NCBI GenBank assembly: GCA_051453625.1
Contig: JBOZIK010000001.1
Coordinates: forward strand, 69,093,951 to 69,157,950
Source: Welwitschia mirabilis
Taxonomy: Eukaryota; Gnetophyta; Gnetopsida; Welwitschiales
Direction: 5' to 3'
DNA: 64,000 bases
In this document: one piece after another, positions 58,001 through 64,000 of the stretch
Layout: each line of letters starts with the position of its first letter
Position numbering within the stretch: the first letter of the stretch is position 1
Program-made: the position numbers and the translations under genes
Notes under the pieces: model-generated
What the model saw: the letters and a program-made list of their open reading frames with translations, nothing else
Database searches by the model: none
What the model was told of the DNA's origin: nothing

Positions 58001-60000
58001 CATAATTATACTATAAGATTGTCTAGGTTAGAATGTACAAATATGTGCGGTTAACTAGTGGTTATAACTAAAGGCAAGGGTATAGAGTGTTGTAAAAAGT
58101 TATATTTCTATTTATTTAATCTCTATTTGAGGTTTTATTTGTATTAAGTTACTACAACATCATCTTACTTCAAGAAGTGATTCTTGTGAAAGATTGAGAG
58201 TTCAAGCTTGAAGTGGTTTTTCAGGCTTTGTATTGTAAGGTTGATTCCTTAATAAGAGCTTTGCACTATTTCTCTGAATGTCTTCCTTGGTATTTGAGGT
58301 TTTTACCTTATAAATCTATCTTTATATTTCAATATGTTTTGTCTTTTGCTATCATTTTCCTTTACATTATGCATCTCATTTGCTAGGTTTTACTACTTAA
58401 ATATTTCTTCCTAAAGTAAACCTTTGGCCACTCTTTTTGATTTTTAATTTCTTGCTTTCCCTTTTACTTACTATTTTAAAAAACTGTTATGTAAAGAATT
58501 CATTCTCACTATGAGTTACATAGATAATGTAGATCCTTGAACTATTAATTAATAGGTGTCTCTCTAAAAGACCCCTCAGAGAAGATTTTCTTTTTCATAT
58601 GAACTGAGGAGATTTTTACTCTCTTTTTCTTGATGATCACTCAGCATATATGGTATTCAAAACCAGAAAGATAACCTTTACATCAAAAAATTTTAATTTT
58701 TCGTACTATCCTAGATTTTATGCAAGATTAAGAATTAGTTAAGAACTCTTATCTATAAATGAATCAGTAGAAAAAGATTCCCATAAGTTTACAAACATTT
58801 TTGGCATAACAACATTGATAAACATTTCTTTGAAGGAATTATGATCCTACAGAGAAGTTTATCTTTATCATTTAAGAATTTCATTATTATGTCTACATAC
58901 ATGTGTAAAAGGAGAGTAGACTAATCATTTCTTTTAAATCTGCAAGGTGCATATTTTATGTTTGTGGCCATGGCATTAAAAGATAGACCTCGTGGAAGCC
59001 TAAATTTTGATTGGTGGCTTATAATAGAGATGTAACCTTTAGAGAAATGTGAAAAAAATTCAAAATAGCTTAGACGAGTATAGTGACTTCCTACATGTTC
59101 TGTGACAACCTATACAAATTGATAGTGAATTTTGAAGAAGGATGAAATGAATGATGAACAATTATAATTATATAAAAATTAGGAAATATCTTTTTTTTTT
59201 TGTTACCAAAAGGAAAAGTATAGAGATACAAGTATAAATTGGTGGTTCTAAGAGCATATTAAAAATTGAAAACACTGATTAAAGATATTTTTTTCACTAA
59301 TTATAAAGCATTTCATAGTAGCTATTAGAATATCATTTTTGCTTGAGAATCTTGAATAGAAAATCTTCATTTATGAACATTAAAATAATGTTTGTTAAAA
59401 TAAAATAAGAATTATTTTGCACATTCAAGAAGTATTTTGTATTAAACATATTGCAGGGGTAATAAATTCTTTAATGTTAGTCTTATGCTGGTGATGTGGA
59501 ATAGGTAGCTCAATTTTTATGTATGGAAAATTTCAAGTTTTGAAAATTTTCATAATTTTACAATGCTAAAGGCATGTTTGTGCATAAGCATCATGAAAAA
59601 TTTGCTAAACTCATTGGTTTCATGTGTTTAAGGAAGTCTGAGCCCAAAACTTTCATCATTTGAAGAAAACATGAAAAAAGGCTTCAAAAAACATTTATAA
59701 ATCCTCAAAATTATCACAAATGGAAGGCACCATAGTAAAAATTAGAATAAAGGGATAGGAAGCCCTAAAAATCGTACTTTCTTGAGATTGAACTCCTTCA
59801 AGATAGATAAGAGCAATTGTAAATGATTAAAAAAATGTCTTTTTTTCCATATTTCTTCTACTATTATCGATAATACAACATAATTTCCATTGTAAACATT
59901 ACTTTTAATTACATTGCTCTTAATTACCATGAGTACCAATTTTCTTCTCTCTAGTATTCTTGTTCACTGATTAGTGTTTTTTTAATATTAAAATAATACC
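55009..60000. other. No gene recognised; a few short open frames
   Basis: Follows a 736-N gap (54273-55008). Frames of 91 (55135-55410), 86 (55581-55841) and 66 codons (56767-56967) have no recognisable motif. The first has a more even amino-acid mix (FNNNISYKSLIIFGNGSAL) and could be a retroelement remnant. The gap is directly followed by CTTGTAGTG, the form of a CACTA terminus. Near 58288 TGGTATTTGAGG resembles a tRNA-Met primer site after LTR-like sequence. None of these is strong. Confidence 0.35.
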
Positions 60001-60339
60001 TTTTATATCATTTATCATAAAAGATGCCTTAAAAAACCTTTTGCAATGTTTCTCTTAAAAAATGTGTTAAAAAAACTTTTATGACATTTCTCATAAAAAA
60101 ATACTTTAAAAACCTTTTATGGAATTTTCAAAAAAATGCCTTAAAAAACCTTTTACAAGGTTTCTACAACAAACACTTGAAAATACCTATTAAGGCATTT
60201 TTACTAAAATGCCTTAGAAACACTTTGAAAGGTTGTAAGCTTGTAAGGTAAGGGATTTAAGGCAAAAACTTTTAAGATGTTTTTCAAGGCCTTTTAAGGT
60301 GATTTTGAAATTTCTTAAAATCCTATATTTCTAGTAATA
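60001..60339. mobile_element. CACTA-like transposon end with subterminal repeats
   Basis: Six units of 35-39 bp begin near 60025, 60064, 60103, 60138, 60174 and 60211. They share the form ATGCCTTAAAAAACC, TTTT, A/G-rich and TTTCT. They are followed by inverted pieces (AAGGCATTTT, CAAGGCC). The block ends with ATATTTCTAGTAATA (60325-60339), which differs from a CTAGTAGTG-type CACTA end by two G-to-A changes. Dense short subterminal repeats next to such an end are typical of CACTA elements. The other end and a transposase were not found, so the element body would lie to the left or be deleted. Confidence 0.5.
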
Positions 60340-61754
60340 TTGGTAGTTATGGGAACTCCATTGGGGGTTCAGATGGCCATGCTTCATAGGTCCTTACTTT
60401 TCTCACTATGGATGCACTTCCCTCCCCATGGAACATAGGAATAAAGATTTGAGTCTATATACTTACTGGTATTCCTAGTGTCATTAGAGGCATTGTTTGC
60501 TTTCTAGAGTCTTAGTATTTCCACATAATCATTTTACTATTGAGGATTCCAGTGTGTTTTGGGGTGTAAGTAGATGAGTTCATTTCTGAGCAACTATTGC
60601 TCTTATCATTTATTGTTCTAAGAACTTAATCTTTAGTATTGTCATAATCACTACATTTTTTGAGTGGAACTTTTTGGAGTTGATATGCTTTGTTGTGCAT
60701 TTTTACTTAGGTGTCTTTATGATGTCTTCCAAATGGGTTTGCAAGTTAGAATTTAGGGTAGGTAATCTATCTTCTTCATGTGTCTTATGTATTTTTCATT
60801 CTACTTACCTTTGGTTCTTTAGTTTGTTATTTTAAAGTCATTTTCATACTTTTTTGTCCTTGCCTAAAACCATATCCTTTAGTAATTTTATTCTTATTAT
60901 TCATGTTGTTTCTATCAATAACAAGTTAATTTTCTTTTAGCATTTTTAATTAGATAATCATATTTTATGATTCAAAATTTTTATAAGGTTCCTTTGAGTC
61001 TTTTAGAGTTCTACATATTTTTAGGATTATTTTTAGTTTAAGCATATTTGTTCTAATTTTTTAATAGAATTTAACCTACTTAGTGCATTTTCATTATCCT
61101 ATCTTTGGATTTCTTTGAATTTTCTTCATTACCATCATTTATCATGACTCTTCACCATTCCCAATTTTTTGAGCTTTCTTATACATTTTGATAACTTCAA
61201 GATAATATTTGAGCCTAACTTGTTTGCTAACATCTCAACTTTTTTGAAATTTTTTAAAGCTCTGTCATCCACCTAGTTATCCAAATGACACTAGAGTATG
61301 ACACTACGATGTTTTTTTTATAGTTTTCCTAAGGCTATCATTTGAATGATGTGACCAAATAATGGTGTAATAAAACCATGACTTGATTTCCTTTCCTTCA
61401 TTTTGTTTTCATTCTTTATCATTTTTGCTCATTCTATTAAGAGACAATTGTATCCTTAGTCCCTACCAACATTCTGAAATTGTTTTAGTCAGATTTGTAT
61501 CCTAAATTTTTAGATTTCACTAAATTTTACAAAATTAGGTATGTTTTTCTCTCCCCTATTTTTAAAAATGTTTCTTCCATTTTTGAGCCTTTCAATTTGT
61601 AGTCTCCATGTATATTATCCAATTTTTCATGCTTTTCAATTTGGAACTTATGAATCTAATTTTCACTACATATTTTACAAGCTATAATGAATTATGTACT
61701 TTATGAGGTAGAATTAGATTTTTAACTTTAAAAATCATTTTCCCAAAAATGTAA
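60340..61754. other. No gene recognised
   Basis: T-rich DNA with no long open frame. The first 200 bases after the CACTA-like end have somewhat more G and C (ATGGGAACTCC, CATGGAACATAGG). Confidence 0.4.
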
Positions 61755-63668
61755 ATCAAAATATAGTGGTCCTTTAAAGAAAATTAATTAGTATGATGTG
61801 CTCTATGTTTCTAGTTGATTAGATTTTTTATTTGAGTACTTTTATATTTCACCTTTTGTGAGGCCCACCTAATTGACACTTTTTAACTTTTTCATGCATT
61901 TCTTATTTTTCTTTGCATGATTAGTCAATATGAAACATATTAACATTTTTAAAGAAGGCAAAACATATTTTACAATTTTTACACATTAAAAATAAATTTA
62001 TAGAGTCGTGTCAAGATTCCACATGATACCTTTTAGATATTTTCACTTGACCTTATGTGCGAAATATCATAATTATGACCAAGTAGACTATATTTATGTA
62101 GAGCTAAATAGGTTGAGATAGAGCTGAGGCTATTAAGTAGAAGATGGCCTCATTAGCATCACTAGAGATTAAGCATGCAGAGCCGATCCATCCTCCACAT
62201 TGTTATGCTAGATCACTTACTATCCATACTATGGTCATTCATGNNNNNNNNNNNNNNNNNNNNNNNNNNNNNNNNNNNNNNNNNNNNNNNNNNNNNNNNN
62301 NNNNNNNNNNNNNNNNNNNNNNNNNNNNNNNNNNNNNNNNNNNNNNNNNNNNNNNNNNNNNNNNNNNNNNNNNNNNNNNNNNNNNNNNNNNNNNNNNNNN
62401 NNNNNNNNNNNNNNNNNNNNNNNNNNNNNNNNNNNNNNNNNNNNNNNNNNNNNNNNNNNNNNNNNNNNNNNNNNNNNNNNNNNNNNNNNNNNNNNNNNNN
62501 NNNNNNNNNNNNNNNNNNNNNNNNNNNNNNNNNNNNNNNNNNNNNNNNNNNNNNNNNNNNNNNNNNNNNNNNNNNNNNNNNNNNNNNNNNNNNNNNNNNN
62601 NNNNNNNNNNNNNNNNNNNNNNNNNNNNNNNNNNNNNNNNNNNNNNNAAGATGGCCTCATTAGCATCACTAGAGATTAAGCATGCAGAGCCGATCCATCC
62701 TCCACCTTGTTATGCTAGATCACTTACTATCCATACTATGGTCATTCATGTTGAGAGATACTTTACTGATTTTATAAGCTACATAGAGCTAGAGGTGAAC
62801 TAGAGACTAACAAATTTATAACTCTAATAGAGATGAGATGTGTAGGAGGTGTATTACATATCTCAGACCAAGGCGTTTTATGACACAATGCACATAGAGT
62901 GATGTCCTGATGCTCATGGCCAGCTTGTTAACATGAAAGTAGCCACTATCCAAGGCCACNNNNNNNNNNNNNNNNNNNNNNNNNNNNNNNNNNNNNNNNN
63001 NNNNNNNNNNNNNNNNNNNNNNNNNNNNNNNNNNNNNNNNNNNNNNNNNNNNNNNNNNNCACAAGATTTCCATCCTTTCAAACCACATCACTTTAGTAAC
63101 TAATATTTGTGGTATTAGGAGAATACATATATATTCAACTAGTGGGATAAAGGAGCAGCATGCTTATGGCATAGCACTTGATATTTCAATAGACTTGACT
63201 TTGGACAGATGAGGAGTTTTGGTTACACTATTATCACTTGCCTATCAAATTCTATATAGAGAGATAATTCATAACTCAGTCCATCCTTTTATGATAGTCA
63301 TGCAATGATCATACCCTTACAGATGTTGGCAATATCTAGGTAGCACAAGTAGATGGACCTACTGACATTTATCTAGAGGAGACTTAGAACTATGATAAAG
63401 GCATGATAGCTTTATACTTTGAGATATTCATGCCTTCTCTTAGCCATATTCAGATGCTTTAGTATATTAGAGCTTGAAGGAAAGAAAATATTTACAAATA
63501 TTTAGACTTTAGCTCATTACCGATAGGGCATGGGAAAAAAGATATCAAAAGAAAAATAGAGACCTAAGGTATAAAGACCTATGTTTGGCCCTACTTTAGA
63601 TCAGATTTAGACTCTCCTAGTAGAGACTACATAGCCTATTTAAGAGATAGTAGATCAAGGCATATCTA
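61755..63668 (+). pseudogene. Family X, right copy, with two gaps
   Basis: Inverted relative of 50169-51440. The coding part starts near 62144 (ATGGCCTCATTAGC) and reads MASLASLEIKHAEPIHPP, CYARSLTIHTMVIHVERYF and FISYIELEV. Then, through stops and frame changes, come GGVLHISDQG, a long gap-broken middle, EILYREIIHNSVHPFMIVMQ and DIYLEETXNYDKGMIALYF-like codons near 63355-63420. It ends KKDIKRKIET and YLRDSRSRHIYM (about 63630-63670). At 63668 similarity to the left copy stops and a different module begins. The 404-N gap (62244-62647) is flanked by the same 103 bp and the left copy has no duplication there. Function unknown. Confidence 0.55.
62141..62750. repeat. 103-bp sequence repeated on both sides of a 404-N gap
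   Basis: Bases 62141-62243 and 62648-62750 are the same 103 bp with one mismatch. The inverted homologue at 50-51 kb runs through this part once only, so the duplication is probably an assembly artefact. Confidence 0.85.
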
Positions 63669-63674
63669 CATGTG

Positions 63675-64000
63675 TGTACTTGATAACTTAAAATGAATCA
63701 CACTTGTCGATTATGCTAAATAAAACTTAAGCTATAAATCTTATTATTTTATGTTGGTTATTTATCATTCTTCATATAAGACTTAGAATTCTTTTGTTCA
63801 ATTATTTTTTAATCCTTATCATTTCTTCTTAGTTAATCCTCATGGCATTTACTCCCCCTCACTCTTCCATTGCTAAATTAGTAGTTATAAAGGTAAAGCA
63901 TTATCTTTTTAACTTGGGTACAACATAGACCGATATGTGTATTAGGAGTGTAGAACATCAATCACCTTATATTTCTATTAAGTCCAGGAATAAGGTGCAA
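63675..64000 (+). pseudogene. MAFTPP-family module, 5' part, cut by window end
   Basis: Homologous to the minus strand of 10130-10450 inside the gypsy element, about 150 bp of leader plus the first 50 or so codons. ATG at 63842 opens MAFTPPHSSIAKLVV and KHYLFNLGTT, with a TAG at 63926-63928, the same codon 29 as in the other copy, then TDMCIRSV. Here it follows family X directly, whereas in the gypsy element it is surrounded by retroelement sequence. Either a related gypsy element lies in minus orientation past the window end, or the module moves by itself. Product unknown. Confidence 0.6.

Noticed and set aside
58280-58300. TGGTATTTGAGG as a tRNA-Met primer site
   Set aside because: 9 of 12 matches, without a defined LTR or partner; mentioned only as weak.
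62144-62803. 219-codon plus-strand frame
   Set aside because: Created by the 404-N gap between two copies of the same 103 bp; treated as part of the decayed family X.
1-64000. tRNA, rRNA, riboswitch or bacterial-type operon features
   Set aside because: None seen on either strand; the matches to tRNA 3' ends are retroelement primer sites.

Overview
This window looks like repeat-rich, probably heterochromatic, nuclear DNA of a flowering plant. The evidence is two LTR retrotransposons with target-site duplications, plant-type Ty3/gypsy and Ty1/copia coding remnants, primer-binding sites for plant initiator tRNA-Met and tRNA-Asp, a CACTA-like transposon end, and several tandem arrays. I cannot name the species. 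I see no intact host protein gene and no rRNA or tRNA gene. Nearly all coding similarity is interrupted by stops and codon changes that fit C-to-T or G-to-A transitions (CAA/CAG to TAA/TAG, TGG to TAG, Asp to Asn, Glu to Lys), as expected of old, methylated repeats. Fourteen runs of N break the assembly.

Layout. 1-1020 is a block of visibly higher GC without an identified gene. 1021-2031 holds an older degraded LTR-element fragment with a tRNA-Met-type primer site. 2037-16644 is a 14.6-kb Ty3/gypsy element of the Tat/Athila type, bounded by the target duplication TTCTT. It has 5' LTR, gag, protease, RT, RNase H, integrase, an antisense ORF, a roughly 180-bp tandem array, a long 3' ORF on the sense strand, a polypurine tract and 3' LTR. 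16650-26000 holds fragments of other copia elements; one carries a 557-bp tandem duplication inside its RT region. 25960-33560 is rich in tandem repeats: a 20-bp minisatellite, a GAGGTAGTG minisatellite, and a 91-bp satellite with at least 17 units of two types. 34200-41400 holds a gypsy gag fragment and a pair of direct repeats that may be the LTRs of a minus-strand element.

43307-50168 is a 6.9-kb Ty1/copia element, complete end to end apart from N gaps and most like the SIRE type, with target duplication TATAG. It is inserted into a decayed coding sequence, here called X. A second, inverted copy of X lies at 61755-63668. Near the right edge, next to that second copy, begins a module that also occurs on the minus strand inside the big gypsy element. 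51861-52496 is a tRNA-Asp-primed LTR fragment, and 60001-60339 is a CACTA-like end with subterminal repeats.

The parts do not form a working pathway; they record nested insertions. The least explained items are protein family X, the MAFTPP antisense module found in two contexts, and the 91-bp two-type satellite. Two gap flanks repeat the same sequence and are probably assembly artefacts.
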